Source: Phyllobacterium phragmitis (GTDB lineage: Bacteria; Pseudomonadota; Alphaproteobacteria; Rhizobiales; Rhizobiaceae). Taken from it: DNA of 64,000 nt. Where the stretch lies: NCBI RefSeq assembly GCF_002980495.1, contig NZ_PVBR01000005.1:1-64000 (forward strand), written 5' to 3'. This document shows, piece after piece, positions 28,610 through 38,045 of the stretch. The notes below the pieces were generated by a model. It did not search any database. It was not told the DNA's origin and worked only from the letters and a program-made list of their open reading frames with translations. A program made the translations under genes and the position numbers. Within the stretch, counting starts at the first letter, position 1; every line of letters begins with the position of its first letter.

Positions 28610-29386
28610 ATGTATATGGAAAAACTGAAACTCGATGGTCGGGTCGCCGTCGTGACCGGCGGCGGGCAGGGCATCGGCGCGGCTTGCGCCCAGGCGTTGG
28701 GCGAGGCCGGCGCGACCGTCATCGTCGCCGAGATGCTGCCCGAACGCGTCGAGGCCATCGTCGCTGAACTGAAGAAGCTCGGCATCAAGGCGCATGGCGT
28801 GACGCTCGACGTCACCAAATCGGGGGATGTCGATGCGGTTGTGGCCAAGATCGTCAAGGAGCATGGCCGCGTCGATATCCTGGTCAACAATGCCGGTGTG
28901 GCGAAGAGCGACGTGCGCGCCGAAGATACGAGCGACGAACATTGGCGCTTTCACATGGATGTCAATCTCGACGGCGTGTTCTGGTGCTGCCGCGCCTTCG
29001 GGCGGCAGATGCTGGAGCAGGGCAACGGATCGATTGTCAATATCGGCTCGATGTCGGGTTTCATCGTCAACAAGCCGCAGCCGCAGGCTTTCTATAATGC
29101 ATCAAAGGCGGCGGTGCATCATCTGACCAAATCGCTTGCCGCCGAATGGGGCGCGCGCGGCGTGCGCGTCAATGCGGTGGCGCCCACCTATATCGAAACG
29201 CCGCTCACCGCCTTCGGCATTGAGGAAAATCCCGAGATGTACAAGACATGGATCGAAATGACGCCGATGGCGCGGGTCGGCCAGCCCGACGAAATCGCGT
29301 CGGTGGTGCACTTTCTTGCCTCCGATGCGGCAAGCCTGCTAACGGGGTCCATCGTCAACGCCGATGGCGGCTATACCTGCTGGTGA
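28610..29386 (+). CDS. Short-chain dehydrogenase/reductase, second polyol dehydrogenase
   Basis: A 258-residue classical SDR with TGGGQGIG, ILVNNAG and the catalytic set S...Y..K in SMSGFIVNKPQPQAFYNASK. It ends in GGYTCW. The gene starts 12 bases after the SmoS-like gene and lies before a HAD phosphatase gene, so it belongs to the same operon. Relatives oxidise polyols such as ribitol, arabinitol or galactitol. Together with the D-ribulokinase-type kinase downstream, a polyol-to-ketopentose step is a fair inference. Confidence 0.82.
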   Translation: MYMEKLKLDGRVAVVTGGGQGIGAACAQALGEAGATVIVAEMLPERVEAIVAELKKLGIKAHGVTLDVTKSGDVDAVVAKIVKEHGRVDILVNNAGVAKSDVRAEDTSDEHWRFHMDVNLDGVFWCCRAFGRQMLEQGNGSIVNIGSMSGFIVNKPQPQAFYNASKAAVHHLTKSLAAEWGARGVRVNAVAPTYIETPLTAFGIEENPEMYKTWIEMTPMARVGQPDEIASVVHFLASDAASLLTGSIVNADGGYTCW

Positions 29387-29390
29387 TCAT

Positions 29391-30080
29391 ATGAGGGATG
29401 TGAAGGCGATCGATCCTGGTCTTGTCATTTTCGATTGCGACGGCGTGCTGGTCGACAGCGAGCCGCTGGCGATACGGGTGTTGATCGAAACGCTCGCCGA
29501 TGCCGGCCTAACGATGGATGCCGAAGAGGCCTATGAACGCTTCCTCGGCAGGAGCCTTGGCACCATCACTGCGATATTGAGCGAGGAGTTCCAGGTCGAT
29601 CTCACCCATGCGGCGCTGGAGAATGGCCGGGCGAGGCTCTACGAGGTGTTCCACGCCGAATTGAAGCCTGTTGCGGGGATCGCCGATACGCTCGACCGGC
29701 TGGATGTGCCGTTCTGCGTGGCGTCCTCCAGCCAGCCGGAGCGTATCCGTCTTTCCCTGTCGGTGACGGGCCTGCTCGATCGTTTCGAGCCGAATATTTT
29801 CAGCGCCACCATGGTCGAAAAGGGCAAGCCCGCGCCGGATCTGTTTCTTCATGCGGCCGGTATGATGAATGTGCCGCCGCAGGATTGTCTCGTCATCGAG
29901 GACAGCCCGGCGGGGGTGCAGGCGGCAAAGGCTGCGGGGATGGATGTCTTCGCCTTCGTCGGCGGCGGACATGCGGGCGGAAAGAGCCATCGCGACACGC
30001 TGCGACTGCTGGCACCTGATTGCATGTTCGACGAGATGGCGCGCCTGCCTGACATGCTGCATTCTTCCCTCAGGGCATAG
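29391..30080 (+). CDS. HAD-superfamily sugar phosphatase
   Basis: A hydrolase of 229 residues of the HAD subfamily IA (Gph/beta-phosphoglucomutase-like). Motif I is FDCDGVLVDSEP, motif II is VASSSQPERIRLSLS, motif III/IV includes KGKPAPDLFLHAAGMM and VIEDSPAGVQAAKAAGM. It probably dephosphorylates a sugar or polyol phosphate, perhaps to prevent toxic build-up. The ATG at 29391 begins 4 bases after the stop of the preceding dehydrogenase gene. Confidence 0.85.
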   Translation: MRDVKAIDPGLVIFDCDGVLVDSEPLAIRVLIETLADAGLTMDAEEAYERFLGRSLGTITAILSEEFQVDLTHAALENGRARLYEVFHAELKPVAGIADTLDRLDVPFCVASSSQPERIRLSLSVTGLLDRFEPNIFSATMVEKGKPAPDLFLHAAGMMNVPPQDCLVIEDSPAGVQAAKAAGMDVFAFVGGGHAGGKSHRDTLRLLAPDCMFDEMARLPDMLHSSLRA

Positions 30081-30176
30081 CGCGGTATATCGGGTTTATT
30101 CCCCGGCCGCGGCGCAAACAGTTCCCACCTTTCACATGCATGCGTTATGTTCCTTTGAATCATTTGAGGAGGTCTG

Positions 30177-31763
30177 ATGATGGGCGATAGACTCGTGGCG
30201 GTCGATGTCGGGACCGGAAGTGCGCGGGCGGGCGTTTTCTCGCGCAGCGGCGACCTTCTCGGCCGCGCCGAACACCCGATCCTGATGAATCGGCCGAAGC
30301 CGGATTTCGCCGAGCACGATTCGCAGGATATCTGGCAGGCAGTCTGCCAGGCCGTGCGCGCCGCCGTCGCCAAGGCGGGGATCGCGGCGGAGGATGTGGC
30401 CGGCATCAGTTTCGATGCCACCTGCTCGCTGGTGGTGCGCGACCGAGAGGGCGATCCACTGACCGTTTCGCCCAGCGGCGAGAACCGCTGGGATACCATC
30501 GTCTGGCTCGATCATCGGGCGCTGGCCGAGGCTGACGAATGCACGGCGACGGGGCATCGCGTCCTCGACTATATCGGCGGCGTCATGTCGCCCGAGATGG
30601 AGACGCCGAAGCTGATGTGGCTGAAGCGCAATCTGCCGAAAACCTGGGAGGAGGCCGGATATTTCCTCGATCTTGCCGATTATCTGAGCTGGAAGGCTTC
30701 CGGTTCGCTTGAGCGCTCGCAATGTACGCTGACCTGCAAATGGGCCTTTCTCGCCCATGAGGAGCCGGGCTGGAGCCAAGATTTCTTCGATAAGGTCGGC
30801 ATCGCCGACATGCGGGAGAAGGGCAGCCTGCCGCAAAAGGCAAGCCCCATCGGTAAGGATTTAGGATCGCTCACCGAGGAGGCGGCCAGGGAATTGGGCT
30901 TGAGCCGTACAGCCCGCGTTGGTGCAGGTCTCATCGATGCGCATGCCGGTGCGCTGGGCGTGCTCGGCGGCTTTGCCGGCAATATCGCCGAGATCGACCG
31001 GCATCTGGCGCTGATCGCCGGAACGTCGAGCTGCGTCATGGCGCTCTCGCAGGCGCCGCGTCCGACGCCGGGCGTATGGGGGCCCTATTCCGGTGTCGTG
31101 CTTCCCGATTGCTGGATGAACGAAGGCGGCCAATCGGCCACAGGTGCGCTTCTCGATCATATCATCCGCTGGCATGGGGCGGGCGGCGAGCCTGATGCCG
31201 CCATGCATCAGCGCATCACCGAGCGGGTTCAGCAATTGCGCACCGAGGAAGGCACCGGCTTTGCAGGGCGGCTGCATGTGCTGCCGGATTTCCACGGTAA
31301 CCGTTCACCGCTTGCCGACCCGCATGCGGTCGGCGTGATCAGCGGCCTGACGCTCGACGCCTCCTTCGACAGTCTCTGCCGGCTTTATTGGCGGACCGCC
31401 GTCGCGATCGCACTGGGTGTCCGCCATATTCTCGAAGCGCTGAATGCCAAGGGCTATACGATCGACACGTTGCATGTGACCGGAGGCCATATCAAAAACC
31501 CGCTCCTGATGGAGCTTTATGCCGATGCGACGGGCTGTACGGTGATCGAGCCGCAGGCCGAAGATGCCATGCTGCTCGGCACCGCCATGGTTGCGGCAAC
31601 CGCCGCCGGGCTCTATCCCGATCTGGCCGCCGCCTGCGCCGGAATGCAGAAAGGCGGACTGGAGCGCAACCCATCGCCAGAGGCGCGTGAAGCGCTGGAT
31701 CGCGACTACCGCATTTTCCTCGCCATGCACAAACAGCGCGAGGCTTTGGATCAGATGGCCTGA
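30177..31763 (+). CDS. FGGY-family carbohydrate kinase, D-ribulokinase type
   Basis: A 528-residue FGGY kinase. The N-terminal phosphate loop is VDVGTGSARAGVF. DATCSLVV contains the TCSLV pentapeptide known as the signature of D-ribulokinases of the YDR109C/FGGY class, and the C-terminal ATP site has VTGGHIKNPLLMELYADATG. It would convert D-ribulose to D-ribulose 5-phosphate. The start is the first of two tandem ATGs after GGAGG. The gene follows the HAD gene after 96 bases and closes the polyol cluster. The fit with a smo-type transporter suggests ribitol or a mixed-polyol diet; this is inference. Confidence 0.85.
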   Translation: MMGDRLVAVDVGTGSARAGVFSRSGDLLGRAEHPILMNRPKPDFAEHDSQDIWQAVCQAVRAAVAKAGIAAEDVAGISFDATCSLVVRDREGDPLTVSPSGENRWDTIVWLDHRALAEADECTATGHRVLDYIGGVMSPEMETPKLMWLKRNLPKTWEEAGYFLDLADYLSWKASGSLERSQCTLTCKWAFLAHEEPGWSQDFFDKVGIADMREKGSLPQKASPIGKDLGSLTEEAARELGLSRTARVGAGLIDAHAGALGVLGGFAGNIAEIDRHLALIAGTSSCVMALSQAPRPTPGVWGPYSGVVLPDCWMNEGGQSATGALLDHIIRWHGAGGEPDAAMHQRITERVQQLRTEEGTGFAGRLHVLPDFHGNRSPLADPHAVGVISGLTLDASFDSLCRLYWRTAVAIALGVRHILEALNAKGYTIDTLHVTGGHIKNPLLMELYADATGCTVIEPQAEDAMLLGTAMVAATAAGLYPDLAAACAGMQKGGLERNPSPEAREALDRDYRIFLAMHKQREALDQMA

Positions 31764-31769
31764 TTGGCC

Positions 31770-32540
31770 CTACCGTTTCACACCCGTCAATATCAGGGCA
31801 TGGCCGAGGCCGTGCAGAAAGCCGGGAAGCCTGGCTTCGAACGTCATCAGCGCAATGAGCTTGCGCATATGGCGGCGGCGGCAGAAATTGTCGGGGATGA
31901 TATTGAGCGGAATGGTCCTCACCTCCACCAGCGCGCCAAAACAGCGTTTCAGTTCTTTCGGCGTATAAAACCGGGCCCAGGAGGTGCAGTCCCTATCGGC
32001 ATTCCTGATGGCGTATGGGCCTTCTGCGCCACATAGCCCGTTGCGCCAGAATTTTCTCAGGCGTGACAGCGCATAACGCGAATAGACCATCACCAGAAGC
32101 GTGCCGCCTGGTTTGAGCACCCGCATCATTTCGGCAGCCGCCGCTTGTGCGTCCGTCACGTGAGAGAAAGCACCGTTGAGCGATATGACGCAATCAAAGC
32201 TGTCGTCGTCAAGAAAATCCAGCTTGGCCATGTCGGCATTCAAGAACATGCGTTCGCGCCGATCATTGAGGCGATGATTTCGGCGGGCCTGCATCAACAT
32301 CGCCTCCGAGATGTCGATCCCGAGATAATCATCTGTGATATCAGCGGTCATGGCTCTTCCAAGGCCGGTGCCGCAGCCGCAGTCGAGCACGCTTGCATCA
32401 GGCATTATGGTTCTGTCGAGGATAGCCTTTACGACAGCATCTTCCGATCGACTGATGGGATCAGTGAATATACTATCATATTGTTTGGAGATGGAATCAT
32501 AGTAAACTTCCGTTGGAAGTAATTTTCTTCGATCTTTCAT
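31770..32540 (-). CDS. Class I SAM-dependent methyltransferase
   Basis: A methyltransferase of about 256 residues of the Methyltransf_11/25 type. Motif I is VLDCGCGTGLGRAM, followed by YLGIDISEAMLMQARR, then FDCVISLNGAFSHV and a post-motif MMRVLKPGGTLLVMVYSRYA. The substrate is unknown. The C-terminal 70 residues, which usually determine the acceptor, are not recognisable. It lies 52 bases downstream of the last gene of the type IV secretion operon on the same strand and is convergent with the kinase gene, 6 bases apart. It may be cargo of the secretion region. The ATG at 32540 lacks an obvious Shine-Dalgarno. Confidence 0.8.
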   Translation of the reverse strand: MKDRRKLLPTEVYYDSISKQYDSIFTDPISRSEDAVVKAILDRTIMPDASVLDCGCGTGLGRAMTADITDDYLGIDISEAMLMQARRNHRLNDRRERMFLNADMAKLDFLDDDSFDCVISLNGAFSHVTDAQAAAAEMMRVLKPGGTLLVMVYSRYALSRLRKFWRNGLCGAEGPYAIRNADRDCTSWARFYTPKELKRCFGALVEVRTIPLNIIPDNFCRRRHMRKLIALMTFEARLPGFLHGLGHALILTGVKR

Positions 32541-32595
32541 CAATATTACTCATTATAATTATGAAATATGTTTTGGTGGTGGAAATATCTCCCCC

Positions 32596-33048
32596 TTAGT
32601 CTTTCATCGGGCTGCACAAGATGCTGGAGGTGATGGAAAGAACGACCCCGCCTTTTGGCTCGATCAGCGCTCCGGCCCAGATAGTCGAGAATACCCGGCT
32701 GGCGTCGACGGGGGTCAGCCAGAGCACGCGGTTGTCTGCAAGTTCGACCTTGACTTCCGCCTGAAGGGGACTGCCGGTGACCGTCTGGGCGTAGTGGCGT
32801 CTGATCTTCACGGCATCCGGGCCGAAGCTTATCTGACTGCGATTGTAATCAAGCAAGATTCCTTTCTGATCCGGTTTGGCGGCATGGCATTTATTGTCGC
32901 GTTCGCAGACGGTTTTCGACACCGCCGTGCAGTCCCAGACATAGCCGGACGGCCACATCGGATTGCCGGCCTCGCCAGGCGCTGCCTGGAGCGGAAACGG
33001 GATGATGTGGATCGGCAGCGACAGGAGCCAGATGAAGCGTATCGTCAT
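32596..33048 (-). CDS. Unknown exported protein coupled to virB11
   Basis: A 150-residue protein that I do not recognise. A hydrophobic N-terminus cut near residue 22 (PLQA) predicts export to the periplasm. The mature part has five cysteines, three of them in the cluster WDCTAVSKTVCERDNKC and one near the C-terminus (ILCSP), which suggests disulfide bonds. Its ATG overlaps the virB11 stop as ATGA, so it is translated with the type IV secretion genes. In Brucella virB12 occupies this slot, but nothing here resembles the OmpA-like VirB12. Possible roles are a secretion accessory, surface adhesin or exclusion factor; none is shown by the sequence. Confidence 0.75.
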   Translation of the reverse strand: MTIRFIWLLSLPIHIIPFPLQAAPGEAGNPMWPSGYVWDCTAVSKTVCERDNKCHAAKPDQKGILLDYNRSQISFGPDAVKIRRHYAQTVTGSPLQAEVKVELADNRVLWLTPVDASRVFSTIWAGALIEPKGGVVLSITSSILCSPMKD

Positions 33049-34091
33049 TCCTGGTGGGCTCCGAATGTTTCGGCCTTGGTGAACTTGATCTCGCTGATGA
33101 CGCGCCGTCCGGCTTCCCGGCGGGAAAGCTGGATGACAATCGGGATCACCTCCTTGAGGTAATCCATGATCTCCTCGCGCGAGAGCTTTACCCCGCCCTG
33201 CATGACCATCAGTGCCAGGCGCTCATAGGCCGAACGGGCCGAGTTGGCGTGCACCGTCGTGAGCGATCCGGGGTGGCCGGTGTTGATCGCCTGCAGGAAG
33301 GCGAAGGCCTCGGCGCCGCGCAATTCGCCGAGCAGTAGCCTGTCCGGCCGCATGCGAAGGGCTGCTTCGAGCAGGCTCTGGGCATCGACCCTGGCGAGCC
33401 CCTGGTCGCCTTTCGATGCCAAAAGCGTCAGCGAATTCGCGGTCACCGGTTTCAGTTCGCGGGTATCCTCGATGGTGATGATCCGCTCGCCCGGCGGGAT
33501 CAGCTTTAAAAGCGCATTGAGGAAAGTGGTCTTGCCGGTGGAGGTTCCACCCGACACGACGATGGAAATGCGGTTGCGGATGGCCTGCGCGATGAACGAC
33601 ATCGGGTCGCCCGAAAGCATACCGATCAATTCATGCTCCTCGGCGGAAAGGCCGAGATGGCCGCCCATGCGGGTATCGTCGAATGCGCCGGCCGCGGCAT
33701 AATCGTTGAGCGTCATATCCTTGATGACCTGCTTGCGGATCGATATGGCGCCGCCATCGGGCGCAGCCGGCGGCAGGATGCACTGGATGCGCTCGCCGCT
33801 CGGCAACGCCGCCGACAGAACCGGCCTTTCCTCGTTGACGATCTGGTCGGTCGAACCGGCGACGAGTGTTGCGAGATTGGCGATCCATTTCGCCGAGAGG
33901 CTCCTGTCGCCGATCCGCTCCATCTCGTTTGCGCCGAGACGTTCGATGAATATCTCGCCGGGCCGGTTGATCGACAGTTCCGAGACGTTTTCCTCCTGCA
34001 GGAAACGCTGCAGCGGTTCCAGTTCCATGCGCAGGATGGGGAAGCGCGCCCATATGTCGATCTCGTGCCGTGCGCCGGCGAGCATGTTCAT
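33045..34091 (-). CDS. virB11: Type IV secretion ATPase VirB11
   Basis: A 348-residue hexameric secretion ATPase. Walker A is GGTSTGKTT (residues 181-189), the Asp box reads ITIEDTRELKP, Walker B is RPDRLLLGELRGAEA, and the His box contains NTGHPGSLTTVHANSA. It sits at the cytoplasmic face and, with VirB4, powers pilus assembly and substrate transfer. It begins 10 bases after the virB10 stop, and its own stop overlaps the start of the unknown exported-protein gene. Confidence 0.93.
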   Translation of the reverse strand: MNMLAGARHEIDIWARFPILRMELEPLQRFLQEENVSELSINRPGEIFIERLGANEMERIGDRSLSAKWIANLATLVAGSTDQIVNEERPVLSAALPSGERIQCILPPAAPDGGAISIRKQVIKDMTLNDYAAAGAFDDTRMGGHLGLSAEEHELIGMLSGDPMSFIAQAIRNRISIVVSGGTSTGKTTFLNALLKLIPPGERIITIEDTRELKPVTANSLTLLASKGDQGLARVDAQSLLEAALRMRPDRLLLGELRGAEAFAFLQAINTGHPGSLTTVHANSARSAYERLALMVMQGGVKLSREEIMDYLKEVIPIVIQLSRREAGRRVISEIKFTKAETFGAHQE

Positions 34092-34101
34092 CGCGTCAGC
34101 C

Positions 34102-35418
34102 TCAGTTCTCGGGTATCGGTGGAAACCAATTGTCTTTCGGCGTCATATAGAGGGGAACCGGGTCGATGGCCCGGCGCGGCCTGCCGCCTCGCCTGAGCCG
34201 GGCCAGTTCTTGCTGCACCGGATCGGCATAGAGTTCCGAAAAATCGAGATCGCGGTGGACGAGGATGACGACGGGCGAGCCCTGGTCGACGTGGATCGTC
34301 GGCGGGATCTTCGAGGCTCGCTTGAAATCCTGTTCAGCGATCTTGCCGAGGCTCGATGTCGCTGATCCGGCCGCTTGCGGGCCGGTATTGACGGTGATTT
34401 GCGTGCCGCTGTTGTTCTTGTTGCCGAGCGACGAGACATAGCCGATCCCACTGTCGATGACCGAAAGCATGATGGCCGAGCCGAAGCGCTGCAGCCAATG
34501 CTTGTCGACCCGGCCGGGCATGCCGGCGCGGCCGAGATTATCGGCGCCCGGCGAGCCGATATCGACCGAGACGCCGTCGGTGCGGATGATGCGGTTCCAT
34601 ACGATGAAGACGCGGGTCTGCCCTTGTTCCAGACCCGATTTATATTCGCCGACCAGCCGGGCGCCCTTGGGGATGAGGATGCGCCTGCCGTCGAGCGAGC
34701 GGACATTCTCGCGCACGACAGCCCGCACCAGACCGGGCAGATCGGTATTGATGGCGGTTTCGAGGAAGCCGCGAATGACGGTGCCCTCGGCGATGAGCGC
34801 ATCGGTGCGCTGATTGCGCGTGGCCTTGGCCATGGCGTTGCTGTGCGCTTCGGCCTGCGCCAGGAAGGCCTTGTTCGCATCGGTGTCGGCGCCCGGCACC
34901 GGGACAAGCTGCCCGTCCGGCAGGAGCGACATGGCGTTATCAGGTCGGGCCGCTTCCGTTGCGTCGGTGATGATCTGGCTGGAGCGCAGGCGCTCCCATA
35001 GCGCCTGTTGCTCTTTTTCACGCCGCAGCCGCTCGGCTTCCGCTTTTTGCCGCGCCTCTTCACGCAGCCGCGCCTCCTCCGCTTCGCGCATTTTCTGCTC
35101 GAGCAGCCGGCGCTCGGCATCGAGATCCCTGCCGGCCTCGACCGTTTGGTCCACATTGGCGGAAGGAGATGCGAGCGTGGCGGGCGCCTCGCTTTGTTCG
35201 AATGACGGGCGCAGATCGCTGACGGAGGACTGGCCCGTGCCGAATTCATCATCGCCGTTGAGGGTATCGTGACCGAAGAAATCCGGCCAGTTGATATAGG
35301 CAAGGCCGGCGGCGAGCAGGATGCCGATGACGACGACGCCGATCCTTCCGGCAAAGCCGGCATTGCGGCGGGAGACGACGCTGCCGCCGTCAAGATCATT
35401 GTGATTGATATCCGGCAT
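34102..35418 (-). CDS. virB10: Type IV secretion protein VirB10
   Basis: A 438-residue inner-to-outer membrane spanning protein. A cytoplasmic N-terminus precedes a single transmembrane segment at about residues 26-43. A long charged coiled-coil-like region rich in R, E and K (about 95-145) follows, then the conserved C-terminal TrbI/VirB10 domain with EGTVIRGFLETAINTDLPG, RILIPKGARLVGEY and VDIGSPGADNLGRAGMPG. VirB10 senses ATP energy and gates the outer-membrane channel. The ATG overlaps the virB9 stop by one base. The N-terminal linker is less proline-rich than in many homologues. Confidence 0.92.
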   Translation of the reverse strand: MPDINHNDLDGGSVVSRRNAGFAGRIGVVVIGILLAAGLAYINWPDFFGHDTLNGDDEFGTGQSSVSDLRPSFEQSEAPATLASPSANVDQTVEAGRDLDAERRLLEQKMREAEEARLREEARQKAEAERLRREKEQQALWERLRSSQIITDATEAARPDNAMSLLPDGQLVPVPGADTDANKAFLAQAEAHSNAMAKATRNQRTDALIAEGTVIRGFLETAINTDLPGLVRAVVRENVRSLDGRRILIPKGARLVGEYKSGLEQGQTRVFIVWNRIIRTDGVSVDIGSPGADNLGRAGMPGRVDKHWLQRFGSAIMLSVIDSGIGYVSSLGNKNNSGTQITVNTGPQAAGSATSSLGKIAEQDFKRASKIPPTIHVDQGSPVVILVHRDLDFSELYADPVQQELARLRRGGRPRRAIDPVPLYMTPKDNWFPPIPEN

Positions 35419-36239
35419 CAGCGATCCCTCCTTCCGAACAATGGTCCGCTGCCCGGTTTGCCGATCCTGGTCGGGCCGTAGATTTGCTCGATCGGATCGG
35501 CATTCAGCGGCCGCGACTGGCGATTATAGAGGCAGAGCGTCTTGTCGCCGGCGCGCAGGGTGAATTGCGGCGCCACCTTGTCGACGATGGTGTATTCGCC
35601 TTCGGTGCGCAGGTTGACGAGGGATTCGCGGCGCTTGGACTCCACCACGAAAATCGCCGGCACATCGCCTGAAAACTGCAGGAACAGCTTTTTGCCGTCA
35701 TCGAAGGCGACACGCGGTTTCAGCGTGTCATCGCCCTTGTAGGAATAGTCGTAATTGAGATCGGCCCGATTGATGTTCTTCAGCGACGGATTGCGGGCGC
35801 TTTCCTGGGCGAGCGCCAGAAGGCGGGCGTTGACATCCTCATCGGGATATCTGAACCGGACCTGGAAGGCCGTCCGGACCGAGGCGCTTTGCGAACTCCT
35901 GAGGAGCAGCGAATAGAGCCGCTTGTCGGTGACGATGTTGACATTGGTCTCGGCCCTCTCGACCAGCGGCTTGACGAAGAGAATTGCCGAACCCTTCTTG
36001 GGCACGATCGACCATCCGACGGTATCGCCGGCAGAGACCGTTTCGATATGTTCGTTCGGGCTCAACTGGATCATGGTCGACACGCCGAGCCCGGCATCGA
36101 TGCCGACGACATTGTCGTTGCTGAAGGTGACATAGCGGATGCGCTGGTCGCGCGCCGATGCAACTGCGGGAAGCGCCAGACCGATGGCTGCCGCAAGCAC
36201 CGTTTTGACAACCGCGTGTCTCATGAGCATACGCCTCAT
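35418..36239 (-). CDS. virB9: Type IV secretion protein VirB9
   Basis: A 273-residue periplasmic/outer-membrane core component. The signal peptide ends near [10 protein letters not shown]. The mature part has the VirB9/CagX motifs [26 protein letters not shown] and the C-terminal [21 protein letters not shown]. It forms the outer-membrane ring with VirB7 and VirB10. Three in-frame ATGs (36239, 36230, 36224) compete; the first overlaps the virB8 stop as ATGA and was chosen for that reason. Confidence 0.91.
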   Translation of the reverse strand: MRRMLMRHAVVKTVLAAAIGLALPAVASARDQRIRYVTFSNDNVVGIDAGLGVSTMIQLSPNEHIETVSAGDTVGWSIVPKKGSAILFVKPLVERAETNVNIVTDKRLYSLLLRSSQSASVRTAFQVRFRYPDEDVNARLLALAQESARNPSLKNINRADLNYDYSYKGDDTLKPRVAFDDGKKLFLQFSGDVPAIFVVESKRRESLVNLRTEGEYTIVDKVAPQFTLRAGDKTLCLYNRQSRPLNADPIEQIYGPTRIGKPGSGPLFGRRDR

Positions 36240-36964
36240 CGTCCGGTCCCTCCGGCTGGATGCTCGGCGGGAAGGGATTCCTGATCGCGACGATATTCCA
36301 CGACCTGAAAGCCGAGCGGATTGTCGAAACGGTATTCGTTCTTGAGCGGTACGCTGGTGTAGCGAAACTTCACCACAGCCACCCAATGCTGCCGACGGGT
36401 GCTGTTGTCACGCTTTTCATCGGTGAAGAAGCGGACTGTCGCGGTGTTCTTGTTGAGGAAAGACAGCGACTTCACGGAAACCGCGACTTGCGTCTCGGTT
36501 CCATAGACCTTGTCCTTCGAGGAGGGATTGCCGGGCGAGAACTCGTTATACAAATCGGCGGCGGCGATATTGGTGGATAAAAGCTGCCCCAGATCGAAAT
36601 TATATTTGAGCTGCCCTGGATCATATGTCTCGCGCGCTCTGATATAGCGCACGATATTTGCCGCCGTGACGGCTTCGTTTTGCGAGAGATCGCCGGGTTT
36701 GAGCGCACGCGCGATTTCCAGATAGCCCGTCGTCTTGTCGACCTCGACCACATAGGGCTCGAACTGCTTAAGCGGCAGAAGCATGACGAGCGCGGAGAGC
36801 GACGCGATGCCAATGAGAAAGGATGCGGTGGTCAGCAGCCAGGCAAATGTGCGCGAGCGCCGCAGATTGCGGTGGGTTTCATCCTCCCAGGCTGCACCGG
36901 CGCTGTAATATCGCGGGTCGACGGAAGACGTCGTATTTTCATTCGGCACGTCCGGATTTTGCAC
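36236..36964 (-). CDS. virB8: Type IV secretion protein VirB8
   Basis: A 242-residue bitopic inner-membrane protein. A cytoplasmic N-terminus is followed by one transmembrane segment ([20 protein letters not shown]) and the periplasmic VirB8 domain with [26 protein letters not shown] and [15 protein letters not shown]. It is a nucleation factor for the secretion channel. The start is a GTG with GGGGAG about 9 bases upstream; no ATG is suitably placed. The 64 bases before it hold no virB7, which in Agrobacterium lies in this position. Confidence 0.91.
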   Translation of the reverse strand: MQNPDVPNENTTSSVDPRYYSAGAAWEDETHRNLRRSRTFAWLLTTASFLIGIASLSALVMLLPLKQFEPYVVEVDKTTGYLEIARALKPGDLSQNEAVTAANIVRYIRARETYDPGQLKYNFDLGQLLSTNIAAADLYNEFSPGNPSSKDKVYGTETQVAVSVKSLSFLNKNTATVRFFTDEKRDNSTRRQHWVAVVKFRYTSVPLKNEYRFDNPLGFQVVEYRRDQESLPAEHPAGGTGR

Positions 36965-37028
36965 GTTGGGGGCTCCCCATTATTCTTCTGAAAATCGATT
37001 TGGTGGTTTCGAAAAATATGTCCTGAGA

Positions 37029-38045
37029 TCAAAGTGCTGCGGCTGAATTGCGTGCTGCTTCGCGCTGGATGCTGGTGCGGGCCGCTTCACGGTCGGCGGC
37101 GGAAACGAATATAGGCCTGACGGCATCCGCATCCGACGCGCGGTGCCACCAGCCGGTGCTGGAACGCGCGATGGCGGCGGTCATGAGCGAACCGGCATGC
37201 TGCGCCCTGTCGGCGATGACCGAAGCGAGTGCCGGGAGCCGGATGAGGACGTAGAAACCGACCATCATGACCAGCATCAGCGGCATTACGTAAGCGAACG
37301 CGGATTCGCCGCTTACGGCCATTTTCGTCGCCTCCAGCGATTTGATGACGAGGGGATGGTAAAATCCGAGAAACCCGTAGATCAGGATCTGCTGGATCAT
37401 CAGATTGGCGATGATCGCAAGGAAGCCGGCAGTAAACCGCGAGGAATAATTATAGAGCGCCAGGATGATCCAGACGGGGCCGAGCGCCAGCACGATATTG
37501 AGCATGACCTTGGCGATGATGATCCCCGCAAGCGCTGCGCCGAGGAACAGCAGGGTCAGCACGATGACAGCGAGAGATAAAAGGCCGGCAAACGTATCTT
37601 GCGCCGTCCCAATGTAAAGACTGTTCGGAAGCTGGAGCGTCGTCGTGTAGATCCAGCTAAGCATTTCGTGTATATCAGTATTGTTTACCTCTGTGTCTAC
37701 CGTTAATGAGATTATCTTCACGACGTATCTAGACAATATTTCAGGTATACTCTGCGTAAGTGTGTAAAGCGTGTCGGAGAACGGCGCCCAATTGAGCGCG
37801 ATCCAATAGATGAAGGCGGCCTTGGCAAGGCGCTCTGCCGCTTCCAGCGGCGAGGCCGTCGCGGTGCCGGATATGATCGAATAGCCCCACCAGATGACAT
37901 AGATCGTGAGCAGGGCGGTGAAAAATCCGGTCAACTCGGTGGCGATGCCGGAATAGAGCTTTTCGACAAAAGATCTGTCGGCGCGATCGACCGCGGAAAG
38001 GAAAGAAGCGATGATCGTGGGGCCGGTATCAGGCATGATCTGCAT
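37029..38045 (-). CDS. virB6: Type IV secretion protein VirB6
   Basis: A 338-residue polytopic inner-membrane protein of the TrbL/VirB6 family with six or more transmembrane segments. The conserved tryptophan/proline region WWGYSIISGTATASPLEAAE is near the start and LGPVWIILALYNYSSRFTAGF is in the central domain. It forms part of the inner-membrane translocation channel. Two start codons, ATG 38045 and ATG 38036, overlap the 3' end of the lipoprotein gene, implying coupling. The 5' half is more AT-rich than the chromosomal genes around the island. Confidence 0.9.
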   Translation of the reverse strand: MQIMPDTGPTIIASFLSAVDRADRSFVEKLYSGIATELTGFFTALLTIYVIWWGYSIISGTATASPLEAAERLAKAAFIYWIALNWAPFSDTLYTLTQSIPEILSRYVVKIISLTVDTEVNNTDIHEMLSWIYTTTLQLPNSLYIGTAQDTFAGLLSLAVIVLTLLFLGAALAGIIIAKVMLNIVLALGPVWIILALYNYSSRFTAGFLAIIANLMIQQILIYGFLGFYHPLVIKSLEATKMAVSGESAFAYVMPLMLVMMVGFYVLIRLPALASVIADRAQHAGSLMTAAIARSSTGWWHRASDADAVRPIFVSAADREAARTSIQREAARNSAAAL

